This document shows positions 8,717 through 17,996 of a stretch of DNA of 64,000 bases, in pieces. Below the pieces are notes generated by a model. That model did no database searches. It was given only the letters and a program-made list of their open reading frames with translations, and was not told the DNA's origin. Numbering within the stretch: the stretch's first letter is position 1; each line of letters begins with the position of its first letter. Source of the DNA: Agrobacterium tumefaciens str. B6 (GTDB taxonomy: Bacteria > Pseudomonadota > Alphaproteobacteria > Rhizobiales > Rhizobiaceae). A program made the translations under genes and the position numbers. The stretch spans positions 1-64,000 of the forward strand of contig NZ_LMVK01000006.1 of NCBI RefSeq assembly GCF_001541315.1. The letters are read 5' to 3'.

Positions 8717-10984
8717 TTAAATGGGAATGGAATGCGTCGCCGCAAAGCGTAACAACACCTCGCGCGCACTTTCCAGCGAATTATGGTCGTCCAGCGCCGC
8801 GTTCAGCTCATCGGCAAGGCGCGCGGCATCAAGCCCGAGCAGCATGGCCTTCACGGGGCCGATCGCCGTCGGCGACATCGAAACCGAACGAAAACCGAGA
8901 CCAATCAAAGCCATGGCCGACAGCGGCTTGCTCGCCATTTCACCGCACAGCGTCACCGAAGTGTGGTGCCTTTCGCCGGCGCGCACGATATCGCGCAGAA
9001 TGCGCAGGAACGGCTTGCCCAAATTATCGAAACGATCCGAAACACGAGCATTGCCGCGATCGACCGCCATCGAGAACTGGAACAGGTCATTCGAGCCGAC
9101 GGAGACGAAATCCACCTCCTGCATCAGCTCATCGAGCTGCCACATCAGCGAAGGCACTTCCAGCATCGCGCCGAATTGCAGCTTTTTCGGCAGCGCGTGG
9201 CTGAATTTCGAGAGATGCTGCACTTCCTTCTGGAGAAGGTCGCGCGCGGCGCGGATTTCGGACACTTCCGTCACCATCGGCAGCATCATGCGCAATTCAG
9301 CACCGGAGGCGGCGCGCAGCAGCGCGCGCATCTGCGTGCGCATCAGGCCCGGACGGTCGAGCGACAGGCGGATCGCCCGCCAGCCAAGCGCCGGGTTTTC
9401 CTCTTCCTGGCCGCGCATATAGGACACAACCTTGTCGCCGCCGATATCCAGCGTGCGGAAGGTGACGCTTTTTCCCTTCGCCTGCCGCAGAACGGACCGG
9501 TAGAAAGCCTCCTGCTCCTCGCCCTTCGGCATGTTGGAGGCAATCATGAATTGCAGCTCGGTGCGGAAAAGGCCGATGCCGTCAGCGCCGGATTCCTCCA
9601 GCTGCGGCAGGTCCACGAGAAGGCCTGCATTCATTTTCAAGTTGACCTTCTGGCCATCCTTGGTGATCGGCTCGACATTACGAAGCGCGCGGAACTGCTC
9701 CTGCCGCTTGGCACGCAGGCGAACTTTTTCCTCATAGGCGCGCTGCAGATCCGACATCGGACGCAGATGCACCTGACCGTCATCACCATCGATGATGATG
9801 GGATCGTTATTTTCAGCAAGTGCGACGATGCCCGTCGCCTGCCCGATGATCGGAATGCCCATGGCACGCGCCACGATGACGACATGGCTCGTCACCGCGC
9901 CGTCTTCGAGCACAAGACCGCGCAGTTTTTCGCGCGGATAATCCAAGAGTTCGGCGGCACCCATGGCGCGGGCCAGAACGATGGCGTCGAGCGGGAAATC
10001 CTGCTCGGGACCACGCCCGCCGAAACCGATGAGCTGGCGCAGCAGCCGGTTGGCGAGATCGTCGAAATCATGCATGCGTTCGCGCAGGTAAGGATCGGTC
10101 AGGCGCATCATGCGCGCCTTGGTGTCGCTCTGCACCTTTTCGACAGCCGCTTCCGCCGTCAGGCCGTTGCGGATCGCCTCTTCCATGCGGCGTACCCAGC
10201 CCTGATCGTGGGCAAACATGCGATAGGTCTCGAGAACTTCGCGATGTTCTCCCTCGGTCGGCACGTCACGGCGCTGCAACATGTCGTCGATCGACAGGCG
10301 TAGCGACCCAATGGCATCGGCAAGACGCCGGATTTCCGTATCCGCATCTTCATTGAGGAGATTGGTGACGACAATGCGGGGATCATGCAGCACGACGTGA
10401 CCAAGACCGATGCCTTCGCCATAGGCGTCGCCATCGATGGAAACGGCACGCGTCAGATCAAGCTCCACACCGGGGCGGGTGATCTTTTTCAACTCGCCGC
10501 TCGCCACTATTTCAGCGATAAGCATCGCGGTTGTCTCGAGCGCTTCAATTTCATCCTCCCGGTATGTTCGGCTGGCCTTGTTCTGGACCACAAGAACGCC
10601 AAGAGTGCGACCGGAGCGCAAAATCGGCACGCCGAGGAAGGAATGATAAATTTCCTCACCGGTTTCAGGAAGATAGCGGAAAGCCGGATGCGCCTGCGCA
10701 TCGGAAAGATTGAGCGGCTGGGCCGAAGCGGCAATCGTGCCGACAAGACCCTGCCCCATTTTCAGCTGTGCGAGATGCACGGCATCCTTGTTGAGACCTT
10801 CGGTGGCGTAAAGTTCCAGCACGCTGTCGGAGCGCAGCACGTAGACCGAGCAAACCTCCGCCACCATGTTGCTGGCAATCTGACGGACGATCTGGTCCAG
10901 ACGGTCCTGCGGTTCAAGGTGCTCCGCCATCATTTCGCGCAGCCGCTTGAGCAGGACGCGCGGACCTGCGGAAAGGTCTCTCAT
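8717..10984 (-). CDS. ptsP: Phosphoenolpyruvate-protein phosphotransferase EI-Ntr
   Basis: EI-Ntr is the first enzyme of the nitrogen-related phosphotransferase relay, taking phosphate from PEP and passing it to NPr and EIIA-Ntr for regulation rather than sugar uptake. The 755-residue protein has an N-terminal GAF domain (about 20-165), thought to sense nitrogen metabolites. After it come the enzyme I swivel domain with active-site His H367 in a TSHVVIVAR context and the C-terminal PEP-binding TIM barrel. The GAF domain separates it from sugar PTS enzyme I. The ptsP-lysC neighbourhood is familiar in rhizobia. Confidence 0.95.
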   Translation of the reverse strand: MRDLSAGPRVLLKRLREMMAEHLEPQDRLDQIVRQIASNMVAEVCSVYVLRSDSVLELYATEGLNKDAVHLAQLKMGQGLVGTIAASAQPLNLSDAQAHPAFRYLPETGEEIYHSFLGVPILRSGRTLGVLVVQNKASRTYREDEIEALETTAMLIAEIVASGELKKITRPGVELDLTRAVSIDGDAYGEGIGLGHVVLHDPRIVVTNLLNEDADTEIRRLADAIGSLRLSIDDMLQRRDVPTEGEHREVLETYRMFAHDQGWVRRMEEAIRNGLTAEAAVEKVQSDTKARMMRLTDPYLRERMHDFDDLANRLLRQLIGFGGRGPEQDFPLDAIVLARAMGAAELLDYPREKLRGLVLEDGAVTSHVVIVARAMGIPIIGQATGIVALAENNDPIIIDGDDGQVHLRPMSDLQRAYEEKVRLRAKRQEQFRALRNVEPITKDGQKVNLKMNAGLLVDLPQLEESGADGIGLFRTELQFMIASNMPKGEEQEAFYRSVLRQAKGKSVTFRTLDIGGDKVVSYMRGQEEENPALGWRAIRLSLDRPGLMRTQMRALLRAASGAELRMMLPMVTEVSEIRAARDLLQKEVQHLSKFSHALPKKLQFGAMLEVPSLMWQLDELMQEVDFVSVGSNDLFQFSMAVDRGNARVSDRFDNLGKPFLRILRDIVRAGERHHTSVTLCGEMASKPLSAMALIGLGFRSVSMSPTAIGPVKAMLLGLDAARLADELNAALDDHNSLESAREVLLRFAATHSIPI

Positions 10985-11067
10985 CGCGTTTGCTCCCCGA
11001 CGCTTCCGATCCGAATGTCATAATATTCGAGAATCAAAACGTCATTTAAAAATTTATAGCGCGAGAA

Positions 11068-11089
11068 GCGCGTCCCGCAAGGGACACGC
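11068..11089 (-). terminator. Weak hairpin downstream of lysC
   Basis: GCGCGTCCC, a four-base loop and GGGACACGC form a 9-bp stem with one G-U pair, about 70 bases past the lysC stop. No good T run follows, so it may only pause transcription or protect the 3' end. Confidence 0.35.
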
Positions 11090-11159
11090 TTTCATGAAAC
11101 GCCACATCGGAAGAACGCAACTCCGAAGAATCGGAGCATCGGGAACCGATGTCTCGGCT

Positions 11160-12437
11160 TCAAGCCTTATCGAGGCCGTAGGCGGAATGCAAAGTGCGGA
11201 CCGCAAGTTCGGCATAGGCGCCGTCGATCAGGATCGAAATCTTGATCTCGGACGTGGTGATGGCCTTGATGTTGATATTCTTCTCGGCAAGCGCCTTGAA
11301 CGCGCTGGCCGCAACGCCCGCATGGCTGCGCATGCCGATACCGATCACCGAAACCTTGGCGAGACCCGTTTCGTTCTGCGCGACGTCGAAGCCGATCTGG
11401 GCCTTGTTGTCATCCAGAACCTTCAGAGCCTTGGCAACATCGCCCGAGGGAACGGTGAAGGTCATGTCGGTGCGCGAACCATCTTCGGAGATGTTCTGCA
11501 CGATCATGTCGACATTGATATGCGCTTCCGCGAGCGGCCCGAAGATCGCGGCGGAGACGCCCGGACGGTCGGCCACGCGGCGCAGCGAGATCTGTGCTTC
11601 ATCCTTGGCATAGGCGATGCCGGTTACGACTTCCTGTTCCACGATTTCATCCTCGTCACAAATCAAAGTACCGGGCGGGTTGATGAGGTCGCCCATGCCC
11701 GGCGCATCGGGATCCTCGAAACTGGAGCGAACGAAGGTGCGCACCTTGTGTACCATGGCAAGCTCGACCGAGCGAACCTGCAGAACCTTCGCGCCGAGAG
11801 ACGCCATTTCGAGCATTTCCTCGAAGGCGATCTTCTTCATGCGGCGAGCCTTGGGCTCGATGCGCGGATCGGTGGTGTAGACGCCATCGACGTCAGTGTA
11901 GATGTCGCAGCGATCCGCCTTGACGGCGGCAGCGATGGCGACAGCGGACGTATCCGAGCCGCCGCGACCGAGCGTCGCGATGCGGTTGTCAGGACCGATA
12001 CCCTGGAAGCCGGCAACGACGGCAACCTGGCCTTCGCCCATGCGGTGGACGATATCCGAACCGTCGATCTCGAGAATGCGGGCGGCGCCATGCGCATTGT
12101 CGGTGCGGATCGGAATCTGCCAGCCCTGCCAGGAGCGCGCATTGATGCCCATGGATTGCAGCGTGATCGCCAGAAGACCCGATGTCACCTGTTCGCCTGA
12201 TGCGACAACCGCGTCATATTCGCGCGCGTCGAAGAACGAAGCGGCGTTGGCGCCGGCAACCTTCGCGGCGTTCTGCACCCAGTCCACCAGCTCATTGGTT
12301 TTGCCGGACATGGCGGAAACGACCACGGCCACTTCATGGCCGGCATCCACTTCGCGTTTCACATGCCGTGCGACATTGTGAATGCGTTCGAGGTTCGCGA
12401 CGGACGTGCCGCCGAATTTCATGACAATGCGAGCCAT
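11160..12437 (-). CDS. lysC: Aspartate kinase
   Basis: Aspartokinase phosphorylates aspartate at the first step of lysine, threonine, methionine and diaminopimelate synthesis. The 425-residue protein opens with MARIVMKFGGTS, carrying the kinase lysine K7 and the GGTS loop. It ends with two ACT domains (about 265-420), normally the site of feedback inhibition. The frame continues 29 codons upstream, but the family N-terminus fixes the start at 12437. An ATG six codons earlier (12455) is the main alternative because the AAGG before 12437 is weak and close. Transcription is toward ptsP, with a 175-base gap. Confidence 0.95.
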   Translation of the reverse strand: MARIVMKFGGTSVANLERIHNVARHVKREVDAGHEVAVVVSAMSGKTNELVDWVQNAAKVAGANAASFFDAREYDAVVASGEQVTSGLLAITLQSMGINARSWQGWQIPIRTDNAHGAARILEIDGSDIVHRMGEGQVAVVAGFQGIGPDNRIATLGRGGSDTSAVAIAAAVKADRCDIYTDVDGVYTTDPRIEPKARRMKKIAFEEMLEMASLGAKVLQVRSVELAMVHKVRTFVRSSFEDPDAPGMGDLINPPGTLICDEDEIVEQEVVTGIAYAKDEAQISLRRVADRPGVSAAIFGPLAEAHINVDMIVQNISEDGSRTDMTFTVPSGDVAKALKVLDDNKAQIGFDVAQNETGLAKVSVIGIGMRSHAGVAASAFKALAEKNINIKAITTSEIKISILIDGAYAELAVRTLHSAYGLDKA

Positions 12438-12827
12438 AGCCTTGACCAGTACCATCCCATTTTCCCGCCGGCTCCCTCTGGAAACGGACGGACAAGAACA
12501 AACCCAGTCGGCCCTTCCTGACAAAGAGCCTCAAGTTGCGGGTCTCTTAGCGAAAAGGCGGGGGGCACGCAATGCCGTTTATGAACCATGCGGTACGCCT
12601 TTTTCGGGAGCCTGAGCATGGAACAATGGCGCAAGGAAGCGCCGGCGGGATAAAGCACACGCAAAAGAGCGTACCGCAGTGCACTGTACAAACGGGCCCA
12701 TTCGCAGTATGAGCGCGGCAATGCAACCGGCCAGATGGCCGAAATGGCCTGTATCGGCTGCCCCGGAGACTTTAGGACCTATTGGTTTCGGGCGGATGCG
12801 GGCAGCTTCATATCCGAAAGACGGTAG
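12438..12827. other. 390-base divergent region between lysC and the helicase gene
   Basis: This holds the divergent promoters of lysC and the DEAD-box helicase. Short inverted repeats occur, but I see no gene, terminator or known regulatory RNA. RNA helicase mRNAs often have long regulated leaders, so the helicase side could be one; this is inference only. Confidence 0.4.
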
Positions 12828-14675
12828 ATGACAGACACCCAGGGTATCGCCCCGGCGATCGCGCAGGCGTTGGAAAAACGCGGCTACAAAGATTTGACCC
12901 CCGTGCAGCAGGCCATGCTTGCGCCGGAACTCGCCGACAAGGACGCGCTGGTTTCCGCGCAGACCGGTTCCGGCAAGACGGTCGCCTTCGGCATCGCGCT
13001 TGCGACCACGCTGCTGCGCGACGACAACCGCTTCGGACAGGCTTCCGCGCCGCTGGCGCTTGCCATTGCGCCAACCCGCGAACTGGCCATGCAGGTCAAG
13101 CGCGAACTGGAATGGCTTTATGAGTTTGCCGGTGTTTCCATTGCCTCCTGCGTTGGCGGCATGGACATCCGCAATGAGCGGCGGGCGCTGGAGCGCGGCG
13201 CGCACATCGTCGTCGGCACGCCCGGTCGTCTCTGCGACCACATCAAGCGCAATGCACTTGATCTGTCCTCCATCCGTGCGGTTGTGCTTGACGAAGCCGA
13301 CGAGATGCTCGACCTCGGTTTCCGCGAAGATCTGGAATTCATTCTGGAAGAATCGCCCGACGATCGCCGCACGTTGATGTTCTCGGCCACCGTGCCGCGC
13401 AGCATCGCCAAGCTTGCCGAAAGCTACCAGAAGAATGCCGTGCGCATCGCCACTGCTTCCGAACAGAAGCAGCATGTGGATATCGAATATCGCGCCATGC
13501 TGGTGTCCCCGGCAGACCGCGAAAACGCCATCATCAATGCGCTGCGCTTCTATGAAGCCCGCAACGCCATCGTTTTCTGCTCCACCCGTGCGGCCGTCAA
13601 CCATCTGACAGCGCGACTGAATAATCGCGGCTTTGCCGTCGTGGCGCTGTCAGGCGAATTGACCCAGAACGAGCGCACCCATGCGCTGCAGGCCATGCGC
13701 GATGGCCGCGCCCGCGTCTGCGTTGCGACCGACGTTGCCGCGCGCGGCATCGACCTGCCGGGTCTCGAACTCGTCATACACGCCGACCTTCCGACCAATT
13801 CCGAAACGCTTCTGCACCGCTCCGGCCGTACCGGCCGCGCCGGCCAGAAGGGCGTCAGCGCCATCGTGGTGCCGGTCAACCAGCGCCGCAAGGCAGAACG
13901 CCTGCTTGAGGGCGCCAAGGTCAGCCCAGCATGGGTTCGTCCGCCTTCCGCCGAAGAGATCGTCGAGCGCGACGGCGCCCGGCTTCTGGCCGATCCTTCG
14001 CTGACCGAGGCTGTAGCCGACGACGAACGCGATTTCGTCACCAAGCTCCTGGAACAGCATGGCGCGGAAAAGGTCGCCGCCGCTTTCGTGCGTCTTTACC
14101 ACGCCGGACGGTCTGCACCTGAAGACATCACGGAAGTCTCGCTGGACAACAGCCGCAAGCCGCGCCGCGACAGTTTCGAGACGGTCGAAAACGATGCCCC
14201 GCGCCGCGAACGCTCCGATTTCGCCGACAGCGCGTGGTTTTCGCTGTCCGTCGGCCGCAAGCAGAGCGCCGAGCCGCGCTGGCTCATCCCCATGCTCTGC
14301 CGCTTCGGCAAGATCCCCCGCCAGGATATCGGCGCGATCCGCATGCAGCAGACGGAGACCTTCGTGGAACTGGCGGCCGATGCCGTCGACCGTTTCACCT
14401 CCGCCATCGGCAAGGACATGATGCTCGAAAAGGGCATCCGTCTGAAGGCGCTGGAAGGCAAGCCGGAAATAACCGGCGGCTTCCGCGAAGATACGCGTCC
14501 GGCCAAGGCCCAGCGCAAGTTCAGCAAATCGGACAATGCGGCCGCTCCCCGCGACGACCGCAAGACTGACGACAAGCCCTGGAAAAAGAAAAAGCCCTTC
14601 GGCGACAAGCCGAAATACGAGGGCAAGAAGGACAGGCCCTTCGAAAAGCGTGGACCGAAGCCGACAAAGGGCTGA
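12828..14675 (+). CDS. deaD: DEAD-box RNA helicase with DbpA-type RNA-binding domain
   Basis: This is an ATP-dependent RNA helicase of the DeaD/CsdA type, expected to act in ribosome assembly or mRNA turnover, especially in the cold. In the 615-residue protein motif I (AQTGSGKT) is near residue 45, DEAD is at 155-158, SAT is near 189, and the C-terminal helicase motif HRSGRTGRAG is present. A DbpA RNA-binding domain lies at about 465-535. The tail is Lys/Arg-rich and disordered. E. coli DeaD has a similar length and plan. The upstream Shine-Dalgarno is weak. It is followed by a palindromic repeat and a strong terminator. DbpA is an alternative name. Confidence 0.9.
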   Translation: MTDTQGIAPAIAQALEKRGYKDLTPVQQAMLAPELADKDALVSAQTGSGKTVAFGIALATTLLRDDNRFGQASAPLALAIAPTRELAMQVKRELEWLYEFAGVSIASCVGGMDIRNERRALERGAHIVVGTPGRLCDHIKRNALDLSSIRAVVLDEADEMLDLGFREDLEFILEESPDDRRTLMFSATVPRSIAKLAESYQKNAVRIATASEQKQHVDIEYRAMLVSPADRENAIINALRFYEARNAIVFCSTRAAVNHLTARLNNRGFAVVALSGELTQNERTHALQAMRDGRARVCVATDVAARGIDLPGLELVIHADLPTNSETLLHRSGRTGRAGQKGVSAIVVPVNQRRKAERLLEGAKVSPAWVRPPSAEEIVERDGARLLADPSLTEAVADDERDFVTKLLEQHGAEKVAAAFVRLYHAGRSAPEDITEVSLDNSRKPRRDSFETVENDAPRRERSDFADSAWFSLSVGRKQSAEPRWLIPMLCRFGKIPRQDIGAIRMQQTETFVELAADAVDRFTSAIGKDMMLEKGIRLKALEGKPEITGGFREDTRPAKAQRKFSKSDNAAAPRDDRKTDDKPWKKKKPFGDKPKYEGKKDRPFEKRGPKPTKG

Positions 14676-14749
14676 GGTCGACCCTTCGCAAGCCTCGGAA
14701 ATTTCGGATCCCGTTCATTCGGGGCCTGAGGCCGGCGGCAAGGTTTCTG

Positions 14750-14863
14750 CCGTCATGCCGGCCTTGAGCCGGCATCCAGCCACGGCGCTTCGCGCCGTGA
14801 GAAGACTCTCCCGCGATCAAGGACTTGATCGCGCTGGACCCCGGACTAAATCCGGGGTGACGG
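14750..14863. repeat. Mosaic palindromic repeat (RIME/REP-like)
   Basis: This 114-base element is bounded by CCGTCA and TGACGG and packed with hairpins: ATGCCGG...CCGGCAT, CACGGCGC-TTC-GCGCCGTG, CGCGATCAAG-GA-CTTGATCGCG and CCCCGGA...TCCGGGG. The build matches the intergenic mosaic palindromes known from rhizobial genomes. It lies right after the helicase gene, the usual place for such elements. I saw no second copy in this window. Confidence 0.75.
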
Positions 14864-14907
14864 TGGGGTGCTACGAATTCGCCAAACTATTTGGGTCGCC
14901 TCCAACA

Positions 14908-14935
14908 AAAAAGCCCCGCTTTCGCGGGGCTTTTT
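14908..14935 (+). terminator. Bidirectional terminator between the helicase gene and the CASDH gene
   Basis: A 12-bp stem (AAAAAGCCCCGC, TTTC loop, GCGGGGCTTTTT) has T runs on both strands. It separates two convergent genes and should work in both directions. Confidence 0.85.
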
Positions 14936-14963
14936 CTATTTCCCTCAATCAAAACGCCTGCAA

Positions 14964-16202
14964 TCAGAACTCCAGCGCGCGGTCGCCGTTTTCGTCCTTG
15001 ATGCGGTTCGGAAGACCGATCTTGTTCAGAATGTTCAGGAACGGCTTCGGCGGCAGTTCTTCAACGTTCGCCATCTGCTTCACGTCCCATTCGCCTGTCG
15101 CAATCAGCATGGCGGCGGCGACCGGGGGAACGCCGGCGGTGTAGGAAATGCCCTGCGAGCCGACTTCCTCATAGGCTTCCTTGTGGTCAGCCACGTTATA
15201 GATGAAGACTTCGCGTTCCTTGCCGTCCTTGATACCCTTGACGATATCGCCAATGCAGGTCTTGCCGACATAATCGGGCGCCAGAGAAGACGGATCGGGC
15301 AGCACGGCCTTCACCACCTTGAGCGGCACGACTTCAAGGCCTTCAGCCGTCTTGACCGGCTTCTCCGACAGGAGGCCGAGGTTCTTCAGCACGGTGAAGA
15401 CATTGATGTAGTGATCGCCGAAACCCATCCAGAAGCGCACATCCGCGCCGTCCATGTTCTTGGACAGCGAATGCACTTCGTCATGGCCGGTCATGTAGGC
15501 CTTCTGCTTGCCGACGACAGGCAAGTCGAATTCCTGGCCGACTTCGAACATCTGGTTCGTCTGCCACTCACCCTTCTGCCAGGAATAAACGACGCCGGTG
15601 AATTCGCGGAAGTTGATTTCCGGATCGAAGTTGGTGGAGAACCAGCGGCCGTGGCTGCCGGCATTGATATCGACGATATCGACCGAGGTGACCTTGTCGA
15701 AATAGTCATCCTTGGCGAGACGCGCATAGGCGTTCACCACACCCGGGTCGAAGCCGACGCCGAGAATGGCGGTAATGCCCTTTTCCTTGCACTCTTCCGC
15801 GCGCTTCCACTCGTAGTTTCCGTACCACGGCGGCGCTTCGCAAATCTTGGTCGGATCCTCGTGGATCGCCGTATCCATATAGGCAACACCCGTGTCCATG
15901 CAGGCACGAAGAACGGACATGTTGACGAAAGCCGAACCGACATTGATGACGATTTCCACGCCGGTTTTTTTGATCAAGGCTTTCGTCGCCTCGATATCCA
16001 TCGCGTCAAGCGCATGGGCCTCAAGTTTCACATCAGTCTTGAGGCTCTTCTTTTCGCGTACGGACTCGACAATCTTGCGGCACTTTCCCAAGGTCCGTGA
16101 CGCAATATGAATGTCTCCCAATACATCGCTGTTCTGGGCGCACTTATGCGCCACGACCTGTGCTACGCCACCGGCGCCGATGATCAGAACGTTCTTCTTC
16201 AT
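14964..16202 (-). CDS. Carboxyspermidine dehydrogenase (saccharopine dehydrogenase family)
   Basis: The 412-residue NAD(P)-dependent enzyme has the N-terminal Rossmann motif IIGAGGVAQ and the saccharopine dehydrogenase family fold. It condenses putrescine with aspartate semialdehyde to give carboxyspermidine (or carboxynorspermidine with diaminopropane). The neighbour, a carboxynorspermidine/carboxyspermidine decarboxylase 59 bases upstream on the same strand, supports polyamine synthesis over lysine metabolism. AGGAGG lies 11 bases before the ATG. The family is often labelled LYS1 or saccharopine dehydrogenase; context argues for the polyamine name. The preferred substrate is inferred from the known alphaproteobacterial spermidine route. 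Confidence 0.88.
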   Translation of the reverse strand: MKKNVLIIGAGGVAQVVAHKCAQNSDVLGDIHIASRTLGKCRKIVESVREKKSLKTDVKLEAHALDAMDIEATKALIKKTGVEIVINVGSAFVNMSVLRACMDTGVAYMDTAIHEDPTKICEAPPWYGNYEWKRAEECKEKGITAILGVGFDPGVVNAYARLAKDDYFDKVTSVDIVDINAGSHGRWFSTNFDPEINFREFTGVVYSWQKGEWQTNQMFEVGQEFDLPVVGKQKAYMTGHDEVHSLSKNMDGADVRFWMGFGDHYINVFTVLKNLGLLSEKPVKTAEGLEVVPLKVVKAVLPDPSSLAPDYVGKTCIGDIVKGIKDGKEREVFIYNVADHKEAYEEVGSQGISYTAGVPPVAAAMLIATGEWDVKQMANVEELPPKPFLNILNKIGLPNRIKDENGDRALEF

Positions 16203-16261
16203 TTCAGGTGATGCCTCCTTTTCCCCGCAGGGATAAGCTTCGTTGGATGTTGAAACAGGGT

Positions 16262-17359
16262 TTAAGACAGGCTTTGCTCGAAATCGGCAAAGTCGAATTC
16301 ACGAACGGCGCGCACGGTGCCGTCCAGTTCCTTGATGGCGATCGCCGGCATCTTCACGCCGTTGAACCAGTTCTTCTTGACCATCGTGTAACCGGCCGCA
16401 TCCTGGAAGGAGATGCGGTCACCGACCTTCAGCTCCTTGTCGAAACGGAAGTCGCCGAAAATATCGCCGGCGAGGCAGGACTTGCCGCAGACCATATAGG
16501 GATGTTCGCCCTCATTCGGCGACACCTTGGCGGTTTCGCGGTAGATCAGCAGATCGAGCATATGCGCTTCAATCGAGCTGTCGACGATGGCGAGGTTCTT
16601 GCCGTTGAACAGCGTGTCGAGAACCGTCACTTCGAGCGTCGTGCTCCTGGTGATCGAGGCTTCGCCCGGCTCCAGATAGACCTGCACGCCGTATTTTTCC
16701 GAGAAGGCGCGCAGACGGTCGCAGAACTGGTCGAGCGGATAATTGTCGCCGGTGAAATGAATGCCGCCGCCGAGGCTCACCCATTCGGCGCGCGACAGCA
16801 GCGATCCGAATTTTTCCTCGATCTGCGTCAACATGCGGTCGAACAGCGAGAAATCACCGTTTTCGCAATTATTGTGGATCATGAAGCCGGAAATGCGATC
16901 CATGACCTTGTCGACCTTGGCGACATCCCATTCGCCGAGGCGGCTGAAGGGGCGCGCGGGATCGGCAAGATCAAAGCTCGAGGAGCTGACCTGCGGATTC
17001 AGACGCAGACCGCGCGTGATGCCGGAAGCCTTGTCCGCGAAACGCTCGAGCTGACCGATCGAATTGAAGATGATCTTGTCGGCATTCGCAATCACCTCGT
17101 CGATTTCATAATCGGCATAGGCGACGGAATAGGCATGGGTCTCGCCGCCGAATTTCTCGCGGCCGAGACGCACCTCATAAAGCGATGACGAGGTGGTGCC
17201 ATCCATATATTGCGACATGAAATCGAACACCGACCATGTGGCGAAGCACTTCAGCGCCAGCAGCGCCTTGGCGCCGGATTTTTCCCGCACATAGGCAATC
17301 TTCTCCATGTTGCGAAGAAGTTTTGTCTTGTCGATAAGGTAATAGGGCGTCTGGAGCAT
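16262..17359 (-). CDS. nspC: Carboxynorspermidine/carboxyspermidine decarboxylase
   Basis: This PLP enzyme of the alanine-racemase fold (group IV decarboxylases) removes CO2 from carboxyspermidine to give spermidine. The 365-residue protein has the PLP lysine K37 in ALKCF and a Gly-rich phosphate-binding segment LGGGIHF. The CGKSCLAGD segment contributes the active-site Cys and Asp from the partner subunit. It is the first gene of a two-gene operon with the dehydrogenase. Together they form an aspartate-semialdehyde-dependent spermidine pathway that needs no S-adenosylmethionine decarboxylase. Confidence 0.93.
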   Translation of the reverse strand: MLQTPYYLIDKTKLLRNMEKIAYVREKSGAKALLALKCFATWSVFDFMSQYMDGTTSSSLYEVRLGREKFGGETHAYSVAYADYEIDEVIANADKIIFNSIGQLERFADKASGITRGLRLNPQVSSSSFDLADPARPFSRLGEWDVAKVDKVMDRISGFMIHNNCENGDFSLFDRMLTQIEEKFGSLLSRAEWVSLGGGIHFTGDNYPLDQFCDRLRAFSEKYGVQVYLEPGEASITRSTTLEVTVLDTLFNGKNLAIVDSSIEAHMLDLLIYRETAKVSPNEGEHPYMVCGKSCLAGDIFGDFRFDKELKVGDRISFQDAAGYTMVKKNWFNGVKMPAIAIKELDGTVRAVREFDFADFEQSLS

Positions 17360-17506
17360 GTCGTTTCACATATTGATTGAAGTCAAGGTACGTCTCGATG
17401 ATGGGCCTTATATGATGCTTGTGACAGGAAAACAAATGTCCGGCACCGAATTCCCGGAAAATAGCCCCCGAGCCGAAATGCCTGTGAAGAAAACCCCTTC
17501 CCTTGC

Positions 17507-17531
17507 GGAACCAAGCCGGCATGGGCGCGTT
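17507..17531 (+). promoter_or_regulatory. EcfG-type stress promoter of the DUF883 gene
   Basis: GGAAC at 17507-17511, a 16-base spacer, and CGTT at 17528-17531 match the EcfG consensus exactly. It faces the DUF883 gene and gives a leader of about 100 bases. Confidence 0.8.
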
Positions 17532-17641
17532 TTAATGACGGACAGGCGGGTTTTTCGGCCGCCGTAACGAAGGTTCGTGAGCGGCGGCAATCTGTAACAT
17601 ACCGCCATTCCCATCAACGATGTTCAGGAAGGACTTCACCT

Positions 17642-17986
17642 ATGGCAAGCGTGCGTAGCAACGTGAATGACAAGATCCAGCAATCCCTCGAAAACGGTGA
17701 TGCAGCCGATGTGGCGGCGCAGCTCACCCAGCTTCGCGAAGATCTGGCAAATCTTGCCAAGAGCGTGAAGGCGCTCGGCGTCGGAGCATCGCACGAGCTA
17801 AAGGCGCAGGCAGCCCGTGTGGCCGATGACGCGCTGACCGCGTCCGGCGAAATGGCCGACAGCGTCCGCAGCGAAATCTCCACGCTGAATGACAATCTGA
17901 CCGACCACGTCCAGAAGAACCCGCTGCAATCGCTCGGCATCGCCGTCGGCGTCGGTTTCGTGCTCGCCCTTCTGACGCGTCGATAA
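17642..17986 (+). CDS. DUF883 (ElaB/YqjD) family membrane protein
   Basis: This 114-residue protein has a long charged amphipathic helical region (about 1-90) with strong coiled-coil character and a C-terminal membrane segment (SLGIAVGVGFVLALLTRR). This is the plan of ElaB/YqjD proteins, tail-anchored inner-membrane proteins that bind stationary-phase ribosomes in E. coli. An exact EcfG promoter match lies upstream, so it is probably part of the general stress regulon. The next gene, a small membrane protein 10 bases downstream, is co-directional. The ribosome role is by analogy only. Confidence 0.85.
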   Translation: MASVRSNVNDKIQQSLENGDAADVAAQLTQLREDLANLAKSVKALGVGASHELKAQAARVADDALTASGEMADSVRSEISTLNDNLTDHVQKNPLQSLGIAVGVGFVLALLTRR

Positions 17987-17996
17987 GGCCGCGCTC

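Noticed and set aside
12579-13604. 341-codon minus-strand frame over the helicase gene
   Set aside because: Antisense shadow of the DEAD-box helicase.
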